From Chitinophaga pinensis (GTDB taxonomy: Bacteria; Bacteroidota; Bacteroidia; Chitinophagales; Chitinophagaceae), in the NCBI GenBank assembly GCA_945872815.1, contig CAMCAY010000018.1:1-38140 (forward strand): DNA of 38,140 bases. The letters run 5' to 3'. Numbering within the stretch: the stretch's first letter is position 1; each line of letters opens with the position of its first letter. A program made the position numbers and the translations under genes. Below the pieces are notes generated by a model, which was not told the origin of the DNA, did no database searches, and saw nothing but the letters and a program-made list of their open reading frames with translations. This document shows positions 25,617 through 33,823 of this stretch, in pieces.

Positions 25617-26309
25617 TTAATTCCTAATGGTGTAAGTTATTCCATTTATTACCTGAATCTGATTCCCTGATTTCAATGAACCTTTTGGATAATTCTGTTC
25701 CTGAGTTGTTGCATAAATAAACTGACTGCCATTCATACTCTTTACCTTACCAACAATAGATTTATCATCTAAAGAACTGTAATAAGTAAACCCTACAGAA
25801 CCGGCACTTTTCAACTTGCCTTTCACCGCTTCATTTTCATAAGAAGCAAAATAAGTAAGATTCAATGAACCTGCTATTTTCATTTTACCGGTTAACATTG
25901 GATCATTATAATTAGTAAAATAATCAAATTTCAAAGCACCAATGCTTTTGATTTTTCCGATCTGATACTCTTTATCACTGCTTGAGTAATAAGTAACCAA
26001 ATTCCTGCCTATGTATTTTATTTTTCCTTTAAATGCCTCATTGTCTTTGTCAGTATAATACTCAACCTTTCCATCAAAAGCTTCCAACTTGCGTTGACCA
26101 AAATTGTTTTGCCCTCTGTCTGCATATTTATCTACTCCCCATTCAGCAACTGCTCCATTCTGAGAAATGTTCATGATAACATTCTGATCCAGTAAAAGTC
26201 CTATCATTACAGCATTTCCATTATTGGAATTTGTTACTCTATTCAATCTTTGTGCAAAAGAAATAGAAACAACAGCAAACATAATAAACGTAAAAAGGAG
26301 CTTTTTCAT
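25617..26309 (-). CDS. Secreted protein with beta-strand repeats, function unknown
   Basis: The ATG at 26309 (MKKLLFTFIMFAVVSISFAQ) starts a clear signal peptide; nine upstream in-frame residues from 26336 are not used in this reading. The mature part has about 210 residues. From about residue 80 it contains five to six tandem repeats of roughly 27 residues, each with the pattern G-K-[VIM]-K-x-x-G-x-x-x-x-x-Y-[YF]-[ST]. Examples are GKIKYIGRNLVTYYSS, GKIKSIGALKFDYFTN, GKMKIAGSLNLTYFAS and GKLKSAGSVGFTYYSS. This predicts a regular beta-solenoid or beta-sheet repeat. I do not recognise a named family. The gene follows the GSCFA gene by 48 bases on the same strand and may be the last gene of that unit. 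Confidence 0.75.
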   Translation of the reverse strand: MKKLLFTFIMFAVVSISFAQRLNRVTNSNNGNAVMIGLLLDQNVIMNISQNGAVAEWGVDKYADRGQNNFGQRKLEAFDGKVEYYTDKDNEAFKGKIKYIGRNLVTYYSSSDKEYQIGKIKSIGALKFDYFTNYNDPMLTGKMKIAGSLNLTYFASYENEAVKGKLKSAGSVGFTYYSSLDDKSIVGKVKSMNGSQFIYATTQEQNYPKGSLKSGNQIQVINGITYTIRN

Positions 26310-26357
26310 ATATGATAGTTTTATTTTAATTAACATCCTAAATTAATGAATATTCTT

Positions 26358-27332
26358 TTATTGGGCTTTAAAGAATTCAATTTCTTCTGAAAAATCTATG
26401 TATTCATATTGGCTTTGAATTGCTTGTGCCCTCTCAATGTTCAATTTACAAAACCTTTTGTGTTCTTCGGATGCAGGATTGAATGGTTTGTGATTTCTAG
26501 CTGCTTTTATTATTCCTATTTCCTTCATCAGTAATTGTGCATTTGAATCAATACATGCAGCATTGAATTTTTCCCACACATAATTGGTGGCAGCGTAATT
26601 TGGGTGCACCATATCTTCTGCAAAAAAACGATAATCTCTTAAATCATCGATGATTAATTCGTATGCGGGAAAATAGTAGACCGCATTTTCATCATTAACC
26701 AGTGAATGTACTGCCTGAATCAAATTTGCTTTGCTTCGATTGTTTTCAATAAATCCATCCCTTAAATGCCTGACAGGACTGATGGTAAAAATTATTTTTA
26801 TTGTGGGATTAAAAGATTTTACATCATCTATCAAATTTTGTAATTGCAAAGTCACTTCTGAGGCTTCAAGTAACCGCTTATTGAATTTATCAGTAGGCAC
26901 TTTATGACAATTGGCAACTACCCTGCCGTCCATTAGTTCATAGATAAATGAAGAACCCAAAGTGAGCAACAACCAGTCGGCACTTTTCAAAAAATGATGG
27001 GCATTGGTTTGATATTCATTAATTCTTCTCAAACATTCTTCTTGATGTATGGAAGAAAATTTTGTATGATGATTCCAACTACCCCATAATTCATTGTTCA
27101 AAAAAAGGTCATCAGCATTGTAGATTTTTTTTTCAATGTATGACTGAATAGATTGACTAATACTGACTGGATTAAACATTATCCCATTGGGATTTTCAAT
27201 TGTTCGAAATTTGTAGGAATTTAATTTAGCCCCCATTTGTTCTGTGAAACAGGAACCGGCCAAAAATATCTTGTGATGATGTTTTATCTGCTGATTGAAT
27301 GGTCTAGGTGTAAATTCAAGTCTGAAGTTCAT
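26358..27332 (-). CDS. GSCFA domain protein
   Basis: The product has 324 residues and is named for the conserved motif GSCFTEQMG found here near residues 26-34. The GSCFA family is related to SGNH/GDSL-type hydrolases. The Ser of GSCF is the presumed nucleophile, and a C-terminal D-x-x-H element is seen as EDMVHPNYAA near residue 240. Other conserved segments are NPNGIMFNP, SADWLLLTLGSSF and IKIIFTISPVRHLRDG. There is no signal peptide, so it is probably cytoplasmic. The substrate is unknown, with acyl or acetyl ester hydrolysis a possibility. It is translated from ATG at 27332, 17 bases after the HMG-CoA-lyase-like gene, which strongly suggests co-transcription. Confidence 0.9.
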   Translation of the reverse strand: MNFRLEFTPRPFNQQIKHHHKIFLAGSCFTEQMGAKLNSYKFRTIENPNGIMFNPVSISQSIQSYIEKKIYNADDLFLNNELWGSWNHHTKFSSIHQEECLRRINEYQTNAHHFLKSADWLLLTLGSSFIYELMDGRVVANCHKVPTDKFNKRLLEASEVTLQLQNLIDDVKSFNPTIKIIFTISPVRHLRDGFIENNRSKANLIQAVHSLVNDENAVYYFPAYELIIDDLRDYRFFAEDMVHPNYAATNYVWEKFNAACIDSNAQLLMKEIGIIKAARNHKPFNPASEEHKRFCKLNIERAQAIQSQYEYIDFSEEIEFFKAQ

Positions 27333-27349
27333 ATTTAGTAAGAATGCTA

Positions 27350-28207
27350 TTAAGTAAATATTTCATCTGCCAATCGGATGCTATCATTCAAAGCTTTTTC
27401 ATCAATTGCATTTAAAACTTGTTGTTGCTGAAACAAATGAATCATCCATTCTGTATTGATATTTCCTACCAGCTGATTTCCTGACATAGGACAACCCCCG
27501 ATTCCTTTCAATGCTCCATCAAATCTTTTGCATCCTGCCTCCAAAGCGGCATTTACTTTTTCTTTCCAATCAACAGAAGTAGAATGCAAGTGAACCCCCA
27601 CTTCTATACCTGGCAAAGCGTTTATTATATTTGAAGTAATATGCTTTACTTGGCTAGATGTAGCCAAACCAACGGTATCCGCCAATGAAATAATTTTTAT
27701 ACCGAGACCAGCAATCCTTTTGGCCCATTGAAATACAATTTCTTCATCAAAAACATCTCCATAAGGATTTCCAAACCCCATAGACAAATAAACCACCAGT
27801 TCTTTATTATTATTGATACAAATCTGCTGAATTTTATCCAATTTTGTAAATGCCTCTTCGATGGTTGAATTTGTATTTCTTTTCTGAAATGTTTCAGATA
27901 TTGAAAAAGGAAATCCCAAATATGAAATCTGTTCAAAGTGAATAGCATCCTCTGCGCCTCTAACATTGGCGATGATAGCCAGCAATTTCGAATTTGAATC
28001 TTGCATGTTCAATTTTACCAAAACATCTTTTGTATCTGCCATCTGTGGAATGGCTGAAGGAGAAACAAAACTTCCGAAATCAATGGTATCAAAACCGACC
28101 TTCAGTAAAGAATTGATATAAGTAATTTTCTTTTCTGTGGGTATCGCATTTACCCATCCCTGCATGGCATCCCTGGGGCATTCTATAATTTTTAAAGTAT
28201 TGTTCAT
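27350..28207 (-). CDS. Hydroxymethylglutaryl-CoA lyase-like enzyme
   Basis: This TIM-barrel enzyme of the HMG-CoA lyase/DRE-TIM family is expected to cleave HMG-CoA to acetoacetate and acetyl-CoA in leucine breakdown. It has 285 residues. The N-terminal catalytic motif reads ECPRDAMQG, keeping the Arg-Asp pair. The next motif is DFGSFVSP, where mitochondrial-type enzymes have ETTSFVSP, so the usual Glu is Asp. The C-terminal metal motif is VHLHS, with both His retained. The flexible Cys loop reads GIGGCPMSGNQLVGN, keeping the catalytic Cys and the Asn. All the core elements are present but somewhat divergent, so a related lyase substrate is possible. Start is ATG at 28207, 56 bases after rlmB on the same strand. 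Confidence 0.85.
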   Translation of the reverse strand: MNNTLKIIECPRDAMQGWVNAIPTEKKITYINSLLKVGFDTIDFGSFVSPSAIPQMADTKDVLVKLNMQDSNSKLLAIIANVRGAEDAIHFEQISYLGFPFSISETFQKRNTNSTIEEAFTKLDKIQQICINNNKELVVYLSMGFGNPYGDVFDEEIVFQWAKRIAGLGIKIISLADTVGLATSSQVKHITSNIINALPGIEVGVHLHSTSVDWKEKVNAALEAGCKRFDGALKGIGGCPMSGNQLVGNINTEWMIHLFQQQQVLNAIDEKALNDSIRLADEIFT

Positions 28208-28263
28208 TAATTTTTTAATGTCAATTGTTGAGATTCATGCAATTTGTAAAAAAGTATATTTTA

Positions 28264-29031
28264 TTAATTACTTCTCTGTCTCATTACTTCATACAAAATA
28301 ACACCTGTAGCTACCGACACATTCAATGATTCAAAGTTACCGCTCATAGGTATGCGCAATTTATCATCACAAATTTTCATCAATGCTGGATATATTCCAT
28401 GTTCTTCCCCTCCCATGATGATAGCTGCAGGTTCAGTAAAATCAATAGTTTCAATACTTTTTTCTGCAGTCATCTCACTAGCATATACTTTAATTCCATT
28501 CAAGTGCAAATCATCGACTGCTTTCATCAAACTTCCAACTCTGCAAACGGCAATTTGTTCAAGTGCTCCTGCCGAAGTTAAAATCGCATCTTCATTCAAT
28601 GAGCCTACACCTTTATCCGGAATAATAATAGCATGCACTCCAAAACAAAATGCACTTCTTGCAATAGCACCGATATTTCTGATGTCTGTTACTCCATCCA
28701 ATATGATGAACAAAGGTGTTTCTCCTTTATCTACCACAAATGAAATGATTTGTTGCAAATCTTGATATTGAATTTTTGAAATCTGTGCAATACAACCCTC
28801 ATGGTTACTGACATTGAAACTGTTTAATTTTTCTACTGGAACCTTATTAATGGGAACCAATTCCTTAAGAGCGAGAGATTTTATTTCGTCAATGACAGGT
28901 CCATGCACATTAGATTGCAAATAAATACGATCGAGTTGTTTTCGCTCATTTAATGCCTTTATTACTGCTTCTCTGCCTATAATTAAAGTATTTTTCTTAG
29001 GGCGCTGATGTTGATGTCTAAAATTTTTCAC
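28264..29031 (-). CDS. rlmB: 23S rRNA (guanosine-2'-O-)-methyltransferase, TrmH/SpoU family
   Basis: This SPOUT-fold methyltransferase is likely to be RlmB, which methylates G2251 in the peptidyl-transferase loop of 23S rRNA using S-adenosylmethionine. The product has 255 residues. An N-terminal substrate-binding domain (about 15-90, IIGREAVIKAL) is followed by SpoU motif 1 DIRNIGAIARSAFCFG, motif 2 IIMGGEEHGIYP and motif 3 IPMSGNFESLNVSVATGVILYE, which build the trefoil knot. The start is GTG at 29031; an in-frame TAA lies just upstream at 29043-29041, so no ATG is possible. The metK terminator lies 23 bases upstream, so the gene needs its own promoter, but none is clearly visible. It probably leads a unit with the lyase, GSCFA and secreted-protein genes. 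Confidence 0.92.
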   Translation of the reverse strand: MKNFRHQHQRPKKNTLIIGREAVIKALNERKQLDRIYLQSNVHGPVIDEIKSLALKELVPINKVPVEKLNSFNVSNHEGCIAQISKIQYQDLQQIISFVVDKGETPLFIILDGVTDIRNIGAIARSAFCFGVHAIIIPDKGVGSLNEDAILTSAGALEQIAVCRVGSLMKAVDDLHLNGIKVYASEMTAEKSIETIDFTEPAAIIMGGEEHGIYPALMKICDDKLRIPMSGNFESLNVSVATGVILYEVMRQRSN

Positions 29032-29053
29032 CTGCCAAAATTAATCTTTAATC

Positions 29054-29090
29054 AAATAAAAAAACCATAAGTTTTTACGCTTATGGTTTT
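29054..29090 (-). terminator. Rho-independent terminator of metK
   Basis: On the minus strand, AAAACCATAAG (29090-29080) and CTTATGGTTTT (29071-29061) form a perfect 11-bp stem with an 8-base loop. A T-rich tail follows (29060-29054). It begins 27 bases after the metK stop. Confidence 0.88.
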
Positions 29091-29116
29091 ATCTTATATT
29101 TTAATTCTGAAAGTAA

Positions 29117-30376
29117 TTATTTCAATCCAAATACTTTCTTCACTTCCTTCACAGCATCCAATTTCTCCCAAGTAAACAATTCGACTTTTTTAGTTACCTT
29201 TTTTCCATCAGGAGAAACAAATGTCTTTTCAACAATTTCGTTTTTACGTCCCATGTGGCCGTAAGAAGCAGTTTCGCTGTACATTGGATTACGCAACTTC
29301 AAACGTTGCTCAATGAAATAAGGTCGCATATCAAAGCATGACATTTTCATTATTTTTTCTGCTATTTGTCCGTCTGTCATAGGGACTTTTGCTGTACCAT
29401 AGGTAACAACATTGATACTCGTTGGCTGAGCTACACCTATTGCATAGGAAACCTGCACCAACACTTCATCACATAATCCTGCAGCCACTAAGTTCTTTGC
29501 AATATGACGCGTAGCGTACGCAGCGGAACGATCTACCTTACTTGGATCTTTTCCACTGAAAGCACCTCCGCCATGAGCACCTTTTCCACCATAAGTATCA
29601 ACAATGATCTTACGACCTGTCAATCCAGTATCACCGTGTGGTCCGCCAATCACAAACTTTCCAGTTGGATTTACGTGGTACTTGATTTTATTATTGAATA
29701 GATGAGAGTACTTAGGATATTTTGCCTTTACTCTTGGAATTAATATATTGATGACATCCTTTTTGATTTTAGCAAGCATGGTATCATCTTTTCCAAAATC
29801 ATCGTGCTGTGTTGAAATAACGATAGCATCTATACGAACAGGTCTGTTATTATCATCATATTCTAATGTAACCTGGCTTTTTGCATCGGGTCGCAGATAT
29901 TTTATTTGTTTATTTTCTCTTCTCAATGCTGCAAGCTCTTCTAAAAGTTTGTGTGCAAGATTCAAGGCTAAAGGCATGTAATCAGCAGTTTCATTGGAAG
30001 CATATCCGAACATCATGCCCTGATCACCCGCACCTTGTTCTTCTTTTTTCTTTCTGTCAACGCCTTGATTGATATCACTCGATTGTTCATGAATAGCTGA
30101 AAGAATTCCGCAAGAATTGGCTTCAAACATATACTCACTTTTGGTGTAACCTATTTTACGTATTACACCTCTTGCTATTTCTTGTACATCCAAATAAGCT
30201 TTGCTTTTAACTTCTCCGGCCAAAACTACCTGACCTGTGGTTACCAATGTTTCACAAGCAACTTTGCTGGATGGATCAAACGCAAGAAAATTATCAATCA
30301 GCGCATCGCTGATTTGGTCAGCCACTTTGTCTGGGTGACATTCACTAACTGATTCTGATGTAAAAAGATATGGCAT
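29117..30376 (-). CDS. metK: S-adenosylmethionine synthetase
   Basis: MetK makes S-adenosylmethionine from methionine and ATP, and is essential for methylation. The ATG at 30376 ([21 protein letters not shown]) gives 419 residues; 13 in-frame upstream codons overlap the leader and are not family-like. Signature motifs are the ATP-site [10 protein letters not shown], the metal-binding [12 protein letters not shown], and the P-loop-like [20 protein letters not shown]. Insertions after residue 110 and in the middle (QHDDFGKDD) make it somewhat longer than E. coli MetK (384), as is usual in this phylum. A close match to the Bacteroidota promoter lies just upstream, and a strong hairpin terminator follows, so it is a single-gene transcription unit. 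The leader is too short to hold a SAM riboswitch. Confidence 0.97.
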   Translation of the reverse strand: MPYLFTSESVSECHPDKVADQISDALIDNFLAFDPSSKVACETLVTTGQVVLAGEVKSKAYLDVQEIARGVIRKIGYTKSEYMFEANSCGILSAIHEQSSDINQGVDRKKKEEQGAGDQGMMFGYASNETADYMPLALNLAHKLLEELAALRRENKQIKYLRPDAKSQVTLEYDDNNRPVRIDAIVISTQHDDFGKDDTMLAKIKKDVINILIPRVKAKYPKYSHLFNNKIKYHVNPTGKFVIGGPHGDTGLTGRKIIVDTYGGKGAHGGGAFSGKDPSKVDRSAAYATRHIAKNLVAAGLCDEVLVQVSYAIGVAQPTSINVVTYGTAKVPMTDGQIAEKIMKMSCFDMRPYFIEQRLKLRNPMYSETASYGHMGRKNEIVEKTFVSPDGKKVTKKVELFTWEKLDAVKEVKKVFGLK

Positions 30377-30394
30377 AGATTTTTTTTTAGAAAA

Positions 30395-30426
30395 CAAAGA
30401 TAAGGATTGATGCAATAATGTACAAA
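30395..30426 (-). promoter_or_regulatory. metK: Bacteroidota-type promoter of metK
   Basis: On the minus strand TTTG (30426-30423) is followed after exactly 20 bases by TATCTTTG (30402-30395), matching the TTTG-N19..21-TAnnTTTG consensus of the primary sigma factor in this phylum. The ATG is 18 bases beyond the -7 box, giving a leader of only about 10-15 bases. Confidence 0.75.
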
Positions 30427-30453
30427 CTAACGAGATTGGTTAATTTTTTATGT

Positions 30454-31980
30454 TTATTTAATTTTGGAATAAACAATTCTAACCCTCATTTTGTAAGCAG
30501 GATTTGGGTTAGATCCGCCACCCACTTTTACACGTCCTCTTGCAATTGGATTCAAATATGGAATCACCGTACTGCCATATTGAGGATAGGAGAAGCTGTG
30601 AGCAGGGAACAATCTCATTTGGTAATTTGGGGTGTGTTTGGTAAGGATTTGTTGAACATGTCTTGTTATGTTTATTACATAATAGGACTGCTCGCCAGCT
30701 AAACTGTATTTCTTGCGAAGATCTCCTCCAAAATATTCGATATCAACTTCACCATTTAATGGAAAATAAGCATAACCAGGGAGCTTATAATCAGGGTCAT
30801 ATGATATATTTGGATTTAAGTCATAATATATTGGCTTCCATTTATTGGTTCCGGAATCAATTAAATCCAAATACAAAAATGACGGCTCTGTAAATATTCT
30901 GTCTGTGGATGGATCGGGGATTTGTTGGATTTGTATTTCGGCTCTGTGCACAATGACGTTTTTCATTGTATCCAACTTAGGAATTTTAAGTGTAGCAAAA
31001 GTACCGGGAGTAGTTTGCAAATAAAGCTCCTGATCTCCAGCGGGAAGGGCACTTCTGTTTCTAGTGATTTTATTGGCAACTGCAGATCTCATGACATTAG
31101 ATCCCTGATATCCCGCATTAAAATAAAAACTGGAATAGACAGTATCGATTGTACTTGAATATCCTGAATCATTTGATGTCCTGCTTTTCTTTTGGTAATG
31201 CAATTCCAGTCTGGTGTTGGAGTTATTTATATCCAAATACATAAGTGCATTACCGCTGTTTGCAATGATGGCAAACCCGTTATTGAAAAGTCTGAATAAT
31301 GAATCAGATAAAAATGCATTTTGAGAAGAAGTACTTATTGTATCTCTGGTGAAAAGTCTATTTTTGAATGCATCAGACAATTTGATTCTGATTTGATTGG
31401 TGGTAGAATCTGTTTTACTAACTTTCACATAGCTGGAAAGGTCTCTGATGTCAATTGTTTTGACATCACTAACCGGTGCTCCAATTGATGGGGCATAATT
31501 GATATCATGTAAAGTATTCAAAGAATCCCATTCGCCTCCTGCATTTCCTGGAATTTCAAAAACCTGAAGGTTTAATGGAGTGGTGCTGTCTCCCCAAAAA
31601 TTCTTGTAGCTTAGACAAAGAACCACCGAATCTGCGTTGACGATGGTATCTTTTGGTGACACACCGATGAAGTAAGGAAAAAAAGTTGGTTTTAACTGAA
31701 GAAATAAAGAGGCAGTCGTATTTCCAAATGCAGTCGGATCATTGGTTTTCCCCAACACATATCTATCAAGAAGCGACAGTTTGGTTGTATCCTTATATAT
31801 ACCTTCAAATGCATTTTGAGTAGTAACTATATCAAGGGTGTCAGCAAAAGTATTGACATTGTCTACTTCAGGAATTAAATCACCCCCTATTGTAGTAGTG
31901 TCGAACTTAGTGCAACTTACAAGAGACAAGGCAAAAAAAAGAATCAATAAAAATCCTGAAAATAAATTTCTAATTGGCAC
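30454..31980 (-). CDS. DUF4270 lipoprotein
   Basis: The product has 508 residues. The N-terminus has a hydrophobic signal ending in the lipobox LVSC at residues 20-23, so it is lipid-anchored, probably at the outer membrane or cell surface. The region after it (GGDLIPEVDNVNTFADT) and the YVLGKTNDPTAFG and SVVLCLSYKNFWGDST segments match DUF4270, a family seen in Bacteroidota. No catalytic motif is visible and the function is unknown. The start is GTG at 31980, since an in-frame TAA stands upstream at 32004 and no ATG lies between. It follows the glycogen-synthase-like gene by 29 bases on the same strand. That neighbourhood (DUF4270, GT5-like gene, panC) is one I recognise from related genomes. 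Confidence 0.88.
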   Translation of the reverse strand: MPIRNLFSGFLLILFFALSLVSCTKFDTTTIGGDLIPEVDNVNTFADTLDIVTTQNAFEGIYKDTTKLSLLDRYVLGKTNDPTAFGNTTASLFLQLKPTFFPYFIGVSPKDTIVNADSVVLCLSYKNFWGDSTTPLNLQVFEIPGNAGGEWDSLNTLHDINYAPSIGAPVSDVKTIDIRDLSSYVKVSKTDSTTNQIRIKLSDAFKNRLFTRDTISTSSQNAFLSDSLFRLFNNGFAIIANSGNALMYLDINNSNTRLELHYQKKSRTSNDSGYSSTIDTVYSSFYFNAGYQGSNVMRSAVANKITRNRSALPAGDQELYLQTTPGTFATLKIPKLDTMKNVIVHRAEIQIQQIPDPSTDRIFTEPSFLYLDLIDSGTNKWKPIYYDLNPNISYDPDYKLPGYAYFPLNGEVDIEYFGGDLRKKYSLAGEQSYYVINITRHVQQILTKHTPNYQMRLFPAHSFSYPQYGSTVIPYLNPIARGRVKVGGGSNPNPAYKMRVRIVYSKIK

Positions 31981-32009
31981 TAAATAATAATTTTTAAAGG
32001 ATTAACAAC

Positions 32010-32822
32010 TTACTTGGAAAGATCGTTATATAATTGTAAATACTCTGTTAAATCACTTTCAGGATCAAACGGAATCACTTTCTTCCCTTTTACTTTGGAA
32101 AATTCTTCCAGCAATTTTTTATCAGTATTTTCCGCGCCAAATGTTATGGCATCAGCAAACTGCGCACCACCTCTAAACATCGCAACGTTATTGTTGTCTT
32201 TGAAATATTCCAACTCTTTTTTGGTAATATTATCGTTGATGGTAGCAAGTTTAAGAAAATCAGAACCTAACTTTTCTTTAAAAGTATTGTGCCCAATGGT
32301 ATATACAATTTTACTATTACTGAAAATTGGTTCCTTTTTGTAAGCATTTCTGATAAACATAGGGATTAATCCAGTCATCCATCCACTACAATGAATGATA
32401 TCCGGCGGCCATCCAAATTTTTTGACTGTTTCCAGAGCACCTTTACAAAACAAAACAGTTCTCAATCCATTGTCATCGTACCATTTATCTTTTTCATCAG
32501 TGAACACAAACTTTCGTTTAAAAAAATCTTCATTATCCAAAAAGTAAACCTGCAACCTTGCATTGGGCAAAGAGGCTACTTTGATAACCAATGGATAATC
32601 TTCATTGTTAATGGTAACATTTATACCGGAGAGCCTTACTACCTCGTGTAATCTATGTCTACGCTCATTTATAGATCCGAATTTTGGCATAATACACCTT
32701 ACTTCCAAATTGTTGTCATTGGACATTACCGCCAGTTTGTTAACAATTTCTGCGAATTCTGTCAACTCAAGATATGGAGACATTTCATTTGCAATGAATA
32801 AAATTCTTTTCTTTGTAGACAT
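32010..32822 (-). CDS. Glycogen/starch-synthase N-terminal-domain protein, probably not a glycogen synthase
   Basis: The product has 270 residues and matches only the N-terminal Rossmann domain of family GT5 glycogen/starch synthases: ILFIANEMSPYLELTEFAEIVNKLA at the start, then NNEDYPLVIKVASL, YFLDNEDFF, KWYDDNGLRTVLFCKGALE, PDIIHCSGWMTGLIPMF and IVYTIGHNTFK. The C-terminal nucleotide-sugar domain (about 200 residues in GlgA) is absent. The loop carrying KTGG in GlgA reads ELTE here (ELTEF). The residues that bind ADP-glucose and glucan are thus largely missing. It may act as a binding or regulatory protein. Start is ATG at 32822. A TACTTTTG box (32869-32862) is a weak -7 candidate. The gene is divergent from panC by 104 bases. 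Confidence 0.82.
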   Translation of the reverse strand: MSTKKRILFIANEMSPYLELTEFAEIVNKLAVMSNDNNLEVRCIMPKFGSINERRHRLHEVVRLSGINVTINNEDYPLVIKVASLPNARLQVYFLDNEDFFKRKFVFTDEKDKWYDDNGLRTVLFCKGALETVKKFGWPPDIIHCSGWMTGLIPMFIRNAYKKEPIFSNSKIVYTIGHNTFKEKLGSDFLKLATINDNITKKELEYFKDNNNVAMFRGGAQFADAITFGAENTDKKLLEEFSKVKGKKVIPFDPESDLTEYLQLYNDLSK

Positions 32823-32926
32823 TTGTGCTAAGTTAGGTGCGCAATTTTTTTAAATTGACTGCAAAAGTACTGATATTTTAATGAATTTATTCAGGTTTAG
32901 GCTTTTACGGTTCAACTGACCCAATT

Positions 32927-33766
32927 ATGATCATATTCAAAAAAGCTTCTGATCTTTCAAAATACCTTGAAAATCAGATTAAAAATGAAAAAAAAGTTGG
33001 TTTTGTACCTACAATGGGTGCATTACATCAAGGACATATATCACTAATTCTTCAATCAAGCAAAGAGAACGACCTGACAGTCTGCAGCATTTTTATCAAT
33101 CCTACTCAATTCAATGACAAAGATGATTTCAATAAATACCCCGTTACAATAGAAGATGATATTCATTTATTGGAACTAAATGGATGCAGTATTTTGTTCT
33201 TACCTGATGAAACCGAAATTTATCCACCAAATTTTATAAAAAAGAATTATGAATTAGGTTATCTGGAATACTGCTTAGAAGGAATCTATCGTCCCGGTCA
33301 CTACCAAGGCGTATGTATGGTGGTAGACAGTTTGCTTTCAATTATACAATGTCACAATTTATATCTTGGACAAAAAGATTACCAGCAATGTAAGGTCATT
33401 GGGAAGCTTATAGAAATATGTAAAATAAATACCCGACTGCATATAACCCCCACTGTAAGAGAACCAAATGGTTTGGCTATGAGTAGCAGAAACAGAAGAC
33501 TTTCCAATGCAGAAAAAGAGCATGCTGGTTTAATTTTTTCAACCATGTTGACAATAAAAAATCAACTAAAAGAAGGAGATTTATCTTTGATTCAATCAAA
33601 TGCTTCAAATACCCTTTCCAATGAAGGATTCATGATAGATTATATAGAAATTACCGATCTGAATCTTAATCAGGTTAAAAGCTGGGATGGAAAAATTTCG
33701 CTTATTGTTTTGGTTGCTGTTGTAACAAATCATGTTCGTTTAATAGATAACATGATTATTTGTTAA
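32927..33766 (+). CDS. panC: Pantoate--beta-alanine ligase
   Basis: PanC joins pantoate and beta-alanine, via a pantoyl-adenylate, to form pantothenate, the precursor of coenzyme A. The product has 279 residues, the usual length. Motifs are FVPTMGALHQGH, containing the adenylate-binding HxGH-type signature, then CSIFINPTQFND, YRPGHYQGVCMVV, YLGQKDYQQ, and REPNGLAMSSRNRRLS, the KMSKS-equivalent loop. Start is ATG at 32927. No TAnnTTTG box with correct spacing was found upstream. The next gene on the same strand starts 57 bases later. No panD (aspartate decarboxylase) gene is in the window, so beta-alanine must come from a locus elsewhere or by another route. Confidence 0.95.
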   Translation: MIIFKKASDLSKYLENQIKNEKKVGFVPTMGALHQGHISLILQSSKENDLTVCSIFINPTQFNDKDDFNKYPVTIEDDIHLLELNGCSILFLPDETEIYPPNFIKKNYELGYLEYCLEGIYRPGHYQGVCMVVDSLLSIIQCHNLYLGQKDYQQCKVIGKLIEICKINTRLHITPTVREPNGLAMSSRNRRLSNAEKEHAGLIFSTMLTIKNQLKEGDLSLIQSNASNTLSNEGFMIDYIEITDLNLNQVKSWDGKISLIVLVAVVTNHVRLIDNMIIC

Positions 33767-33823
33767 CCTCAAAAAATTATTGTTATTACTAATTTTTGAA
33801 AAAGCTTTAGTAACTTGTACATC

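Noticed and set aside
28352-28765. 137-codon plus-strand frame inside rlmB
   Set aside because: It is antisense to conserved SpoU motifs and has no recognisable domain.
29036-29043. TAATTTTG as promoter of rlmB
   Set aside because: It lies only four bases before the GTG start, so transcription would begin at or inside the start codon, and no -33 element is correctly spaced.
30377-30415. Longer N-terminus for MetK
   Set aside because: The 13 extra codons overlap the promoter-leader region and do not resemble MetK proteins, which begin near the MPYLFTSES motif.
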